Source: Myxococcota bacterium (GTDB taxonomy: Bacteria > Myxococcota_A > UBA9160 > PR03). Taken from it: a stretch of 56,916 nt of DNA. This document shows positions 37,828 to 47,697 of the stretch, piece by piece; positions within the stretch are counted from its first letter, which is position 1, and every line of letters begins with the position of its first letter. Location of the stretch: contig JASJBO010000004.1 of NCBI GenBank assembly GCA_030066475.1, positions 1-56,916 of the forward strand. The letters are read 5' to 3'. The position numbers were made by a program, and so were the translations under genes. Under the pieces are notes generated by a model, which searched no databases, was not told where the DNA came from, and was given only the letters and a program-made list of their open reading frames with translations.

Positions 37828-40079
37828 GGTCGCGCGCTCCCGACCGCGATGCGCGCGCCGCGGCGCACGTCGGCCTCGCTCACCTGCGCGCTCGCCGCGT
37901 CGTCGGCCCCGGACACCCGCACCCGATACGGGCCGGTCGCCCGCACCGGGGCCGCGGGCTCGGTCGGATAGGGGACGCGCAGCGGGGCGATGCCGTCCGG
38001 CCGGGCGCGGGCCTCGGCGGTGTAGACGAAGCGCCGGCCGCCGGGGGTGCGCAGCTCCAGCGCGGCCTCGACCTCGGCTCCCGGCGGCGCGGGCACCTCG
38101 AGGACCGCTCCCGGCACGACCTCGAACAGCTTGTACGGCACGGCGCCCGCCTCGGCCGGGAGGCGGCCGAACAGGTCGGTGAGCGGGCGCCCGCCGCGCG
38201 GTCCCTCGGTCACCAGGCGGAAGTGCGCCCAGGCCGGGGCGTCTCCGCGCGCCCGGCCGTCCTCGCGATGGAGCCGGCTCGCCAGCGCCCACGGCCCCCC
38301 ACGCTGACCCCAGTGCATCGTCACCACGTAGCGAGAGCCCAGCGAGCGCGCTGCGCGCAGCGCCCTTCGCTCGTCGCGCAGCTCGAAGAACCTGCGCGCC
38401 TGGGCGAAGCGCTGCGAGCCGGCGTAGGGACCGAAGTTGTCCGCCGGCGTGGCGCGGCGCGCCACGTAGTGGATCGCGTGCCCGATGTTCGGCGGCGTCA
38501 GCACGGCGTACTCGGGTGGCGTCCCCACATCGAAGAAGCCCGAGGTCTCCGGCGTGACGCTCCGGATCTCCTCGGCGAAGCGGTAGAGCGAGCCGGCCGG
38601 CGTCGCGAGCGCCGGGTCGCGCAGCTCGAGCCGGTGGCGGGCGCGCCAGGTGGTGATGCCGCGGCCCGCGTGCATCGCCAGCAGCGGCACCACCGCCGCC
38701 GCGACCGCGACCCACACGGCGAGCCGCGCGGCCAGCGGGGAGCCCCGCTCGCCGAGCGCGCGTCCCAGCAGCGCGATCCCGAGTGCCATCGTCACGGCGG
38801 CGGCGGGGGCGAAGTCGCTGCCGTAGCGCACCTGCAGGGCGGCGAGCGCGCCGAACGCCGCCGACCAGAGCGTCAGCACCAGGGCGGGCTCGCGCAGGTC
38901 GGGCGCGGTGCGGGCCCGCCACAGGGCGGCGAGGGGAAGCAGCGGCAGCAGGTAGCCCAGCCCGCCGTAGTAGCGCAGCGGACCCAGCCAGCCGCCCGCG
39001 ACCCCGGGCTGCAGCAGCGCGAGCTGCTCGGCGTTGAGCGCCGACCAGGGCTCGTTCTGACCCACGAACAGCAGCGCGCTCGCGACGGCCTCGCGCGGGC
39101 TGGGGAACGCCAGCACCGCCGCCGCGACCCCGAGTGCGATGCCGGCGCTGCGCCGGACGAGCCGGAGCGGCTCCTCGGTGGGCCTCAGGTGCTGGACGAG
39201 CGCACACCCGAGCGCCGTGATCGCGAGGGCGACGAGGGCGGTCGGGTGCAGCCAGGACAGCGCGATCGCGGAGTACGGCCCTCCGACGGGTGGGCCGAGT
39301 GGCGCCACGAAGCCGCCGATCGCCGCGGCGCTGAGGGCGAGCGCGGCGGCCTGGCCGGCGAGGCGCGCGGCCCGTCCGCACAGCGCCAGCACCGCCACCA
39401 GGCTGCCGTCCGCGATCGCGACGTAGAGCACGCTGCCGGGCCACACCAGCAGCAGCGCGAGCCGGGCGCCGACCAGCAGCGCGCTGGCCGCCTTCACGGC
39501 ACGCGGGCTCGCCCCGGTCCGGCTCACCGCGAGCGCGGCGAACAGCCAGGTCGCGCCCAGCAGCGTCACCGTGCAGTGGTGGTCGGCGTTGCCGATCTCC
39601 GAGTAGAAGACGCTGGCCGGCAGCAGGGCGAACAGCGCAGCGGCCGCGAGCCCCACGCCGCGCCCACCCACGAGCGCGCCGGCGGCGTACACGGGCACGG
39701 CCGTGAGCGCTCCCACCACGGCGGGCCACCAGGCCGCGGCGACCTCGAGGGCGCGCTGGGTGTTCCCGGTCCAGCGACCGGCCAGGCTCAGCGCGAAGTC
39801 GTGGAGCGGCGGCCACGGCACCCAGGAGCCGTCGGGGTAGCTCACCAGCGGGTCCCAGATCAGCAGCTCCGGGAAGCGCTCGAGCGTGAACAGCGCGCGG
39901 CGCAGGTGGTAGTAGGCGTCGCCTACCGGGAACACCACCTGGTCGCCGACGAACACCTGCTCGAGACCGGCCGCGCGCACCGCGAAGCCCAGCGTGACGC
40001 AGGCCAGCAGCAGCAGGGCGGAGGCCGCCGGCCCCGGCTCCGGGAGCGGGGCGTTCCGCACGGCCGAGGCGGGCGGCAC
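37824..40079 (-). CDS. STT3/PglB-like oligosaccharyltransferase
   Basis: 751 residues: about 12 membrane segments, then a soluble periplasmic domain from about residue 470. Known OST features are recognisable: first outer loop GDAYYHLRR (Asp54, metal ligand in the D-x-x-Y-H-x-R pattern), second acidic motif EIGNADHHC (Asp166), a Glu in QNEPW as in the external-loop-5 TIxE motif, and FFDVGTPPEYAV in the place of the sequon-binding WWDYG. STT3 proteins move a glycan from a polyprenyl carrier to Asn of secreted proteins; the FF for WW change leaves acceptor specificity open. GTG 40079; 26 bp after the PrsT-like gene. Confidence 0.78.
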   Translation of the reverse strand: MPPASAVRNAPLPEPGPAASALLLLACVTLGFAVRAAGLEQVFVGDQVVFPVGDAYYHLRRALFTLERFPELLIWDPLVSYPDGSWVPWPPLHDFALSLAGRWTGNTQRALEVAAAWWPAVVGALTAVPVYAAGALVGGRGVGLAAAALFALLPASVFYSEIGNADHHCTVTLLGATWLFAALAVSRTGASPRAVKAASALLVGARLALLLVWPGSVLYVAIADGSLVAVLALCGRAARLAGQAAALALSAAAIGGFVAPLGPPVGGPYSAIALSWLHPTALVALAITALGCALVQHLRPTEEPLRLVRRSAGIALGVAAAVLAFPSPREAVASALLFVGQNEPWSALNAEQLALLQPGVAGGWLGPLRYYGGLGYLLPLLPLAALWRARTAPDLREPALVLTLWSAAFGALAALQVRYGSDFAPAAAVTMALGIALLGRALGERGSPLAARLAVWVAVAAAVVPLLAMHAGRGITTWRARHRLELRDPALATPAGSLYRFAEEIRSVTPETSGFFDVGTPPEYAVLTPPNIGHAIHYVARRATPADNFGPYAGSQRFAQARRFFELRDERRALRAARSLGSRYVVTMHWGQRGGPWALASRLHREDGRARGDAPAWAHFRLVTEGPRGGRPLTDLFGRLPAEAGAVPYKLFEVVPGAVLEVPAPPGAEVEAALELRTPGGRRFVYTAEARARPDGIAPLRVPYPTEPAAPVRATGPYRVRVSGADDAASAQVSEADVRRGARIAVGSARP

Positions 40080-40105
40080 GGCTCGTGCGGGCCCGCCGCG
40101 CGCGC

Positions 40106-42571
40106 TCAGGAGGAGCTGGCGGAGAGCGAAGCGCGCGCGGCCTCGAGCTCGCGCCGCGCCTGCTCTGCGTCCGAGAACTCCTCGTCGAGGGCGAGAGCCC
40201 GCTCGAGCGCCGGGATGGCATCGCTCTCGCGCCCCAGGGCGCGCAGCGCCAGACCCAGGTGGTAGTGGAACTCGGCGCTGCCGTCGCCGCTCTCCTCGCC
40301 GAGCAGCTCGATGGCGTACTCGAACTGCTGCAGCGCCGCCTCGTGCAGGCCCTTGCGGTAGTAGACGTAGCCCAGCGTGTCCGCGATGTTCGGGCTGTCG
40401 GGGATCGCCTGCTGCGCCTCCTGGGCGAGCGTGAGCGCGCGCTCGAGGTCTGCGCCCTCCTCGGCGAGCAGCCAGGCCAGGTCGTTCTTGGCGCCCGCGA
40501 GATCCGAGCGCGTCACCAGCACCTTCTCGTAGACGGCCCGGGCCTCCTGGCGCTGACCCGCGGCGAGGTGCAGGCGGGCCAGCAGCACCTGGCCGGGCGC
40601 CGGCAGCGCGCCGGCCGCGTCCGCCTCGCTGAACGACTCGATGGCCTCGGCCAGGCGGCCCTGCTCGGTGTAGATCCGCGCCAGGATGTCGAGTGCGGCG
40701 GCGAGCTGTGGGGCGGCGGCGAAGGCCCGGCGCGCGGACTCCTCCGCCTGCTCCAGGTCGCCCACGTGGATCATGACCTGGGCTCGCAGCAGCAGCAGCA
40801 GCGGGGGCAGCGGGCCCGCGTCCGCGGCGCGCTCGAGGCGCGCGACGGCCTCGGCGGTCCGCCCTTCCGCCAGGTCCCGATCGGTCAGCTCGCGCAGCGC
40901 GACGCGGTTGCGCGGGGACCGCTCGAGCACCTGCTCCAGGTAGCGGCGCGCGCCTTCCGGATCGTTCTCCGCCTCGCGGACCCCGTACTCGAGCATCGCC
41001 GCCGCCGGCGGACTCTCGGACTCCAGGAGCCGGCTCAGCACGCGCCGCGCCGGCCGCGGACGGTTCGACTCGTACAGGGCGGTGGCGAGCATCACCTGCT
41101 CGCTCGGACTCAGCTCCGCGCCGCCGCGCGCCAGCCGCCGCAGGATTGCCGTCACCGGGAGCCAGTCCTCGGCCGCGAAGTAGATGCGTGCCTTGAGGCG
41201 CTGCATGTCGCGGGCGGGGCCGTTGGTGAGCTGGATGGCGGTGTCCGCGGCGGCGATCGCAGCGGGATAGTTGCGGCGCTGCAGCTCGGTGAGGGCCAGC
41301 ATGCGCTGCGCCTCGACGTTCTGCTCCAAGCCCAGGTACGTGCGCAGGTCCTTCGCCGCCTCGTCGAAGCGGCGCTCGGAAATCGCGATGCGGGCGGCGG
41401 CGAGCTTCGTGCGCGGCTGGTCCGGGCGCTCGCTGCGCAGTCGGGTGTACACGGCGCGCGCTGCCTCGGGGTCGCGCGAGCCCAGGTGCAGGGCCACGAC
41501 GCGGTCGAGCGCCACGGCCGGGTCGACCCCGCTCCCGGCCTGTCCCTCCAGGTGCGCGATCGCCTCGTCCCGGCGTCCGTTGCGCGCCATGAACAGCGCG
41601 AAGCGCACGTGGGCCTCGTCGTCCTGGGGCCGCACCTCCAGCAGCCGGCGATAGACCGCGTCGCCGGCACTGGGCTCCTGCCCCTCGGACACCACGGCCA
41701 GCTCGTCCCAGGCGGGCAGGTTGGTGGGGACCTCGGACACCATCATCTCGAGCGCCCAGAGCAGGAACTCCGGGTCGCGATTGGCGCGGCCGAGGCTCAT
41801 GGCCGAGCCGGCCACGCGGCCGCGCTGTTCGCCCGGCTTGGCGATGTCGAACGCATCTCGATAGGCCTGGTAGGCCTCCTCCCGATGCCCCGGCCAGGTG
41901 GCGTACACGCGCGCCGTCTCGACGCGAACGTTCGGTCCCCCGCCCAGCAGCTCGTCCGCGCGGCGGAACGCGGCCAGGGCCGCCTCGAACAGCTCGTCCG
42001 GCGGCGTCTCGCGACTCAGCCGGCTCTCGCGAATGCGGGCCTGGTGAACGAACCCGAGCTGGGAGTGTCCGAGCGGGTCGTCGGGGTCCACCTCGATCGC
42101 GGTGAGCGCGGCCTCGAGGGCCGCGTCGGCGTCGCCCTGGGCGAGCGCAAGCTCGGAGCGGCGCACGTGGCCCAGCGCGTTGGCGGGCTCGAGCTCGAGC
42201 GCGCGTGTGATCAGCTGCTCGGCCCGTTCGGTGTCGTCGAACAGGATCAGCCTGGCCTCGTTCAGCGCGGCGTCGGCGCGTGTCGGGTCCAGGCGTGTGG
42301 TCTCGCGGAAGAAGAAGGTCGCATCCACGTAGCGCCCGCTCTCCATGAGGAGCTGGGCGATCTGGAAGTTGACCTCTGCGTTCTTCGGGTCGAGCTGGAG
42401 CGCGTTGCGCAGCTCGATCAGCGCCTCGCGCTGCTCTCCCTGCTCGATCAGCGCCTGCGCCGTCTCCATGTGGTTCTGGAACGCTTCCTCGTCGGAGGTG
42501 CAGCCGGCCACCGCGATCGCCGCCGCGATCGCCAGGCCCGCAGCGAGAGCGCGACCCGGGCGGAACGTCAC
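40106..42571 (-). CDS. PrsT-like TPR lipoprotein (PEP-CTERM/exosortase associated) 1
   Basis: 821 residues: lipobox AIAVAGC (Cys24) then continuous tetratricopeptide repeats, beginning with EALIELRNALQLDPKNAEVNFQIAQLLMESG. The opening pattern of a TPR lipoprotein with this repeat run is that of PEP-CTERM system protein PrsT, linked in other genomes to exosortase and EPS export. It should sit in the periplasm as a scaffold. GTG 42571 is supported by GAGGGAG 6-7 bases upstream; that site overlaps the stop of the next gene upstream (10-bp gap). The downstream partner is the STT3-like enzyme. Confidence 0.75.
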   Translation of the reverse strand: MTFRPGRALAAGLAIAAAIAVAGCTSDEEAFQNHMETAQALIEQGEQREALIELRNALQLDPKNAEVNFQIAQLLMESGRYVDATFFFRETTRLDPTRADAALNEARLILFDDTERAEQLITRALELEPANALGHVRRSELALAQGDADAALEAALTAIEVDPDDPLGHSQLGFVHQARIRESRLSRETPPDELFEAALAAFRRADELLGGGPNVRVETARVYATWPGHREEAYQAYRDAFDIAKPGEQRGRVAGSAMSLGRANRDPEFLLWALEMMVSEVPTNLPAWDELAVVSEGQEPSAGDAVYRRLLEVRPQDDEAHVRFALFMARNGRRDEAIAHLEGQAGSGVDPAVALDRVVALHLGSRDPEAARAVYTRLRSERPDQPRTKLAAARIAISERRFDEAAKDLRTYLGLEQNVEAQRMLALTELQRRNYPAAIAAADTAIQLTNGPARDMQRLKARIYFAAEDWLPVTAILRRLARGGAELSPSEQVMLATALYESNRPRPARRVLSRLLESESPPAAAMLEYGVREAENDPEGARRYLEQVLERSPRNRVALRELTDRDLAEGRTAEAVARLERAADAGPLPPLLLLLRAQVMIHVGDLEQAEESARRAFAAAPQLAAALDILARIYTEQGRLAEAIESFSEADAAGALPAPGQVLLARLHLAAGQRQEARAVYEKVLVTRSDLAGAKNDLAWLLAEEGADLERALTLAQEAQQAIPDSPNIADTLGYVYYRKGLHEAALQQFEYAIELLGEESGDGSAEFHYHLGLALRALGRESDAIPALERALALDEEFSDAEQARRELEAARASLSASSS

Positions 42572-42581
42572 GATGTCTCCC

Positions 42582-45029
42582 TCATTGCCGCTGGAGGCGG
42601 GCGAGCTCGCTGCGAGCCGCTTCCTCCTCGGGGAAGTTGCCGACCTCGAGGGCCTGGTGGAGCGCATCGAGCGCGCGCTGCTTCTCTCCGTGGCGTGCCA
42701 GCGCGAGCCCGAGGTGGTAGCGGACCGAGGCGGCATCCGCGTCGACCGCGAGGGCCTCCTCGAAGCGCGCCACCGCCTGCTCGTACTCCCCGCGCTTGTA
42801 GTGCACCCAGCCGAGCGTGTCGGCGACGGCGGCGCTGCGGTCGAGGCGGTGGGCCGTCTGGGCCAGCTCGAGCGCCCGGTCGAGGTCCTCGCCGGACTCC
42901 GCCAGCAGCCAGGCGAGGTCGTTGCGTGCACCGGCGTGACCCGGGTCGCGCCGCACCACGGCCTCGTAGCGCTGCCGGGCGCCCGCCATGTCTCCACTCA
43001 TGAGCGTGAGCTGGGCGGCTGCGAACGCCGCCTCCGCACCGCCCGAGTCGGCCGCCGCTTCGTCGTAGAGCGCGATCGCCCGGGGCAGGTCCTGCCCGCG
43101 GGCGGCCAGCTCGGCGAGCCCGGCCTTGGCGCGCCCATTGTCCGGGTCGAGCGCCAGCGACCGCTCGAACTCGGGTCGCGCCTCGTCGTCGCGGCCCGCG
43201 CGCGCCAGCAGCAGCCCGCGGAGCTCGTGGAGCGAGGCCACGTCGGGGTTCGCCTGGATCGCCGCGTCGACCTCGGCGATGGCCTCGTCGTGGTGCTCCG
43301 CGGCGCTCAGGTTGTCCACCAGCGCGCGCAGCACCCGGTCGTTCGCGGGGTCGGTCGGGTCGATCTCGCTGGCGCGGATCGCGGCCGCCGCGGCATCCGG
43401 GCCGTCGGCGGCCCGCTCGATCGCGGCGTGCGCCAGGGCGGCGTGCTCTGCGTGGCCGCCCTCGGCCAGGGCCTCCGCGGTCCGCCGCGCGGCGTCGTAC
43501 TGCCCCTGCGCGACGGCCGCCTGCACGTAGATCCCGTAGCCATCCGGCCGCGCGCCGCCCCGGTTGGTCACGAAGTTGCGGGCGAACTCGACAGCCCTCG
43601 TGTAGCGGCCCTCTGCCAGCATCAGTGACGCCAGCACCAGCGCCGCGTCCGTGGCGCGTGGATCGACACGGACCGCCTCACGCAGCTCCGACTTCGCGCG
43701 CTCGTAGTCTCCGACGTCGCGCGCCGCCAGACCGGCGAGGTAGCGGCCTCCGGCGTTGTTGGGCCAGCGGCGCAGGCCCTCGTCGAAAGCCTCGAGAGCG
43801 CCCTCGGCGTCGCCGCGCGCCAGCTTCACGCGGCCGCGCATCAGGTCGCGGAACGAGGGCTCGGAGAGCGAGTCGATCACCGCTTCGGCCTCGTCGAGCC
43901 GCCCCACGTCTGCCAGCAGGTCGGCGCGCGCGAACTCGAGCCGCTCGGCGCGCCCCGGCGAGGAGGCGATCGCCTGCTCGAGCGCTTCGAGCGCCTGCTC
44001 GGGGTTGCCGGCGCGTCGCTCGAACTCGGCGAGCTGGTACCACGCCGCCGCGCTCCCGAGCAGCTCGACCGCCTCGGTCAGGGTGGCGCGCGCGCGCTCG
44101 GCGTCCCCGGCCGCCTCGTAGCGGCCCGCGAGCGACACGCGCACCTGGAGGCTCTCGGGCACCTCTTCGACCGCCCTCTCCCAGATCGCCGTCGCCTCCT
44201 CGCGCTGGCCGCGCTTGTCGAAGAACTGCGTGGCGAGGCGCAGGGCGAGCGGCTCGGCGGGGCTCTTCTCGAGGCACTTGCGCAGGTGCGCCTCGGCCTT
44301 CTCGTCGTCCTTGAGGTTGTCCTCGAAGAAGCTCGCGCGAGCCAGACAGCCGCGCGCCGCCAGCGAGGCATCGCCGGAGTTCGCGGCCAGCTCCTCCAGC
44401 TCGCGGTGGACCTCGGCGGCCTCGTCCAGGCGGTCGAGCTCCGCGAGGATCGTGCCGTGCATCAGCACGCTCTGGAAGTCGTCGGGCATCAGCTCGCGCA
44501 GGCGCTCGGTGTCCTCCAGCGCCTTCTCGCGCTCGTTCGCGCCGAGCAGCGCCTGCGCGCGGACCTTGATGGCGGCGACCCGCTCGGGGTCCTCCGCGAT
44601 CACGCGATCGGCGCTCTTCACGGCGTCGCCGAAGGCGTTCAGACCGAGGAAGGTCGAAGCCAGCAGCAGCCCGGCGGGCACGGTGTGGGCGGGCTCGGAC
44701 GCGGCCTTCTCGAGCGGCCAGACCGCGAGGCTCGGCTGCCCGGTCTGCACCAGCGCGACGCCGAGCAGGTAGTTGGCCTCGGCGAGATCGGGCTCGCGCG
44801 CGAGGATCTCGCGGAGGGGCTCGACCGACTCGCTAAACTGGCCGGCGTCCTGCAGGGCGCGCGCCTCGGCGAGCCGGTCTTCGATGCTGCCGGCACAGCC
44901 GCCAGCCAGCAGGATGGCGGCTGCCAGGGCCGCGCACAGGCGCCCCGCACGGCGAGCCGGCCGAGGCTTGCGGCGCAGGCCGCCGCAGTCGTCGTAGGGC
45001 GAGGACGTGGAACAATACCGGGGGAACAT
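42582..45029 (-). CDS. PrsT-like TPR lipoprotein 2
   Basis: 815 residues, paralogous to the next gene. The signal peptide ends LLAGGC (Cys45), preceded by an unusually long Arg-rich N-region (residues 1-30), so a later start is possible. The rest is TPRs: ESVEPLREILAREPDLAEANYLLGVALVQTG near the start, ARNDLAWLLAESGEDLDRALELAQ and DTLGWVHYKRGEYEQAV near the end, the latter two motifs shared with paralog 1. ATG 45029 is the first gene of a five-gene leftward operon (PrsT-like 2, PrsT-like 1, STT3-like, SGNH, membrane protein). GGGAGG lies 15 bases upstream, and a consensus -10 box stands at 45069-45074. Confidence 0.73.
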   Translation of the reverse strand: MFPRYCSTSSPYDDCGGLRRKPRPARRAGRLCAALAAAILLAGGCAGSIEDRLAEARALQDAGQFSESVEPLREILAREPDLAEANYLLGVALVQTGQPSLAVWPLEKAASEPAHTVPAGLLLASTFLGLNAFGDAVKSADRVIAEDPERVAAIKVRAQALLGANEREKALEDTERLRELMPDDFQSVLMHGTILAELDRLDEAAEVHRELEELAANSGDASLAARGCLARASFFEDNLKDDEKAEAHLRKCLEKSPAEPLALRLATQFFDKRGQREEATAIWERAVEEVPESLQVRVSLAGRYEAAGDAERARATLTEAVELLGSAAAWYQLAEFERRAGNPEQALEALEQAIASSPGRAERLEFARADLLADVGRLDEAEAVIDSLSEPSFRDLMRGRVKLARGDAEGALEAFDEGLRRWPNNAGGRYLAGLAARDVGDYERAKSELREAVRVDPRATDAALVLASLMLAEGRYTRAVEFARNFVTNRGGARPDGYGIYVQAAVAQGQYDAARRTAEALAEGGHAEHAALAHAAIERAADGPDAAAAAIRASEIDPTDPANDRVLRALVDNLSAAEHHDEAIAEVDAAIQANPDVASLHELRGLLLARAGRDDEARPEFERSLALDPDNGRAKAGLAELAARGQDLPRAIALYDEAAADSGGAEAAFAAAQLTLMSGDMAGARQRYEAVVRRDPGHAGARNDLAWLLAESGEDLDRALELAQTAHRLDRSAAVADTLGWVHYKRGEYEQAVARFEEALAVDADAASVRYHLGLALARHGEKQRALDALHQALEVGNFPEEEAARSELARLQRQ

Positions 45030-45068
45030 CGGGCGCTCGGACCTCCCTCGGGCAGAAGTGAACGCGGG

Positions 45069-45074
45069 ATTATA
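45069..45074 (-). promoter_or_regulatory. Candidate sigma70 -10 box of the PrsT-STT3 operon
   Basis: Perfect TATAAT on the minus strand at 45074-45069, 40 bases before ATG 45029, giving a leader of about 33 bases. The -35 region is weak (CTGGTT at about 45097-45092 with a 17-base spacer). The box lies in a rare AT-rich patch between divergent genes. Confidence 0.5.
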
Positions 45075-45096
45075 CGCGGAGGCCACCCGAGAACCA

Positions 45097-47589
45097 GTGG
45101 AGAGGTGCCTCGCTCCCGCTGCCTTCCGCGCCGTTCGCAGGCCGCCGATTCGCGCCGCGAGTCCCGAGCCGCGCCGCTCGCGCCGGACGGGACTCCTCGT
45201 TCCGGCTCTGCTCGCGGGCCTGCTGCTCGGGCTCTTCGGCGGGTGTCGGCCGCCCGTGGAGTGGGTGCCGGAGCGCGTCGTCCTGGTGACGATCGACACG
45301 CTGCGCGCCGACGCGCTGGGCTGCTACGGCGCGGCGCGCGCCCATACGCCGCGCCTGGACGCCCTGGCTGCCGACGGCGTGCGCTTCGCCGTGGCCACGT
45401 CGCCGGCTCCGCTCACGCTGCCTGCGCACGCCACCCTGATGACGGGGCTCCAGCCGCCCGACCACGGCGTCCGCCACAACTCCGTCTTCCGGCTCGACGC
45501 GGGCCCGCCCACGCTCGCCGAACGCATGCGGGCGCACGGCTGGGCCACGGCGGCCGTGGTGGGCGCCTTCGTGCTCGACGCCCGCTTCGGGCTGGCGCGC
45601 GGCTTCGACAGCTACGACGATCGCCTCGGCAGCTCCCGCTCCGGGCTGGTGGGCTACGCCGAGCGGCGCGCCGACGCGGTGGTGGACGCGGCGCTGGCCT
45701 GGGCGGCCTCCGCCCCCCCGAGCTTCTTCCTGTGGGTGCACGTCTACGATCCCCACGCCGAGTACGACCCGCCCGCAGGCTTCTCGCTGGCCTTTCCCGA
45801 CGATCCCTATGCCGGCGAGGTCGCCTTCGTGGACGCCCAGCTCGGCCGGCTGCTCGACGGTCTGGCGGCCCGATTCGACTCCACAGGGACCCTGGTGGTC
45901 GTGACCAGCGACCACGGCGAGGCCTTCGGGGCGCACGGCGAGCCGACCCACTCCTACGGAATCTACGAGGCGACCCAGCGCATCCCGCTGATCCTGAGTG
46001 GCCCGGGCTGGCGAGGTGGCGAGGTGGTGGAGGCGCCGGTCGAGCTGGCCGACCTGGCACCGACGCTGCTGGCTGCGGTGGGCGCGCCGCCCCTGCCCAA
46101 CGCCGGGCGTGACCTCGCGGCGGTGCGGGCCGGTGCTGCCGAGCCCCTCCTCGCCTACCACGAGACGCTCGCCACCCATCTCGACCTGGGCTGGAGCGCG
46201 CTGTTCGCCCTGCGGGGCGAACGCTGGAAGTACGTCCGGGCGCCCCGGCCCGAGCTCTACGACCTTCGGGCCGACCCGGCCGAGGCGCACAACGCGATCG
46301 AAGAGCACGCCGAGGTGGCGCGAGAGCTCGCCCGGCGGCTCGAGGCCCGGCTCGCCGACGCCAGGCCCCTGCAGCCCGAGACGGGCCTGGCCGCGGACGC
46401 GCGCGGCCGGCTCGAGGCGCTCGGCTACGTGGTGCCGCGGGGCCGGCTCGGCGCCCTCGAAGAGCTGGCGGGGCCCGACCCGAAGGACGAGATCGGGCTG
46501 CTGACGCTGCTGGCGCGGGCCGAGTCCCTGGCGGCCCGCGGGCGCTCTCGCGAGGCCTACGCGCTGCTGGCCCCCGTGCAGGCCACGGGCGGCCATCTGC
46601 CCGCCGTTCGCGCCGCCTACGCGCTGAACGCCGGCGACGCCCCCGCTGCGGAGCGCGAGATCCGCGCGGCGCTGGCCTTCGTCCCCGACTCCGGGGACTA
46701 CCAGCTGCTCCTGGGTCGATCGCTGGAAGGCCAGGGGCGCGGAGCCGACGCGGCAGCGGCGTTCGGGCGCGCAGCCCGCCTCGATCCCAGGGCCGCCCAG
46801 CCGTGGATCGGGCTAGGACGGGTGCGCGAGGTCGAGGGCGATCCCGCGGGGGCCGCGGCCGCCTACGAGGCGGCGCTCGAGCGGGCGCCGGGCGAGCCCG
46901 CGGCGGCCTGGCGGCTGGCGGCGCTGCGCTTCGAGGCGGGTGCCAGCGACGAGGCGCTGCGCCTGCTCGAGACGGCGCAGGGCGACGCCGGGCCGCAGCT
47001 CGCGCTGCGCGTGGCCACGGCGGAGTGGGGCGCGGGCCGGGCCCCGAGCGCGGCGGCGCGGCTGTCCCGGGTGCTCGCCGCCAGTGATGCGGCGCTGCCT
47101 CCCGCCCTCGCCCCGCACGCGGCGGCGGTGCTCGGCGCCGGGGGGCGGAGCGAGGAGGCGCTCGCGGTCTCCGAGGCCGCGCTGCGCGACGAGCCCGAGA
47201 GCTGGTCGTTGCAGAACGCGGTCGCCTGGGGGCTGGCAGCCCGCGCGGAGCAGCTCGATCGGGCCCTGTCCCTGGCCCGGGCGGCGGCCGAGGCCTCGCA
47301 CTGGGCCCCGCACGTGGCCGACACCCTCGCGACGGTGCACCTGGCGCGCGGCGAGCCCGTCGCGGCGCTCCGGGCCGCCGACCGCGGCCTGGCCGGCCTC
47401 GAGTCGCCCGACGGCGCCCCCCACCTGCACTACGTGCGCGCCGCGGCGCTGGTCGGCCTGGGTCGTCGCGCCGAGGCCCGGCCCGCGCTCGAGCGCGCCC
47501 TCCGGAGCGCCGCGCGCCCGCCGCGCGAGCCCTGGCACGAGACCGCCCTCGCGCTGCGCCGCGAGCTCGGAGCCGGTCCCGACTCGTGA
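45097..47589 (+). CDS. Sulfatase-superfamily lipoprotein fused to TPR domain
   Basis: 830 residues from GTG 45097; GTG 45058 is an alternative. Lipobox LFGGC (Cys about 50). Residues about 58-400 are an alkaline-phosphatase-fold domain with TIDTLRADALG and TSDHGEAFGAHGE; the nucleophile site is PLTLPAHATLMTG, with Thr in place of formylglycine Cys/Ser and His for Arg. After the family tail RLEALGYVVP (about residue 445) a further 380 residues of TPRs follow. The TPRs could tether the enzyme to a PrsT/PEP-CTERM assembly. Divergent from the PrsT-STT3 operon, 67 bp apart; the next gene starts 108 bp on. Confidence 0.75.
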   Translation: MERCLAPAAFRAVRRPPIRAASPEPRRSRRTGLLVPALLAGLLLGLFGGCRPPVEWVPERVVLVTIDTLRADALGCYGAARAHTPRLDALAADGVRFAVATSPAPLTLPAHATLMTGLQPPDHGVRHNSVFRLDAGPPTLAERMRAHGWATAAVVGAFVLDARFGLARGFDSYDDRLGSSRSGLVGYAERRADAVVDAALAWAASAPPSFFLWVHVYDPHAEYDPPAGFSLAFPDDPYAGEVAFVDAQLGRLLDGLAARFDSTGTLVVVTSDHGEAFGAHGEPTHSYGIYEATQRIPLILSGPGWRGGEVVEAPVELADLAPTLLAAVGAPPLPNAGRDLAAVRAGAAEPLLAYHETLATHLDLGWSALFALRGERWKYVRAPRPELYDLRADPAEAHNAIEEHAEVARELARRLEARLADARPLQPETGLAADARGRLEALGYVVPRGRLGALEELAGPDPKDEIGLLTLLARAESLAARGRSREAYALLAPVQATGGHLPAVRAAYALNAGDAPAAEREIRAALAFVPDSGDYQLLLGRSLEGQGRGADAAAAFGRAARLDPRAAQPWIGLGRVREVEGDPAGAAAAYEAALERAPGEPAAAWRLAALRFEAGASDEALRLLETAQGDAGPQLALRVATAEWGAGRAPSAAARLSRVLAASDAALPPALAPHAAAVLGAGGRSEEALAVSEAALRDEPESWSLQNAVAWGLAARAEQLDRALSLARAAAEASHWAPHVADTLATVHLARGEPVAALRAADRGLAGLESPDGAPHLHYVRAAALVGLGRRAEARPALERALRSAARPPREPWHETALALRRELGAGPDS

Positions 47590-47697
47590 CGGGCCCACGT
47601 GCTCGGGCCCTCGCCTCGGCGAGTCGGCCTGCCGATAGGAAGCCGCCCGGCCGCGTGATATGGTCCGCGGCTTCGCTCGATACCGGGAGGACGATCC

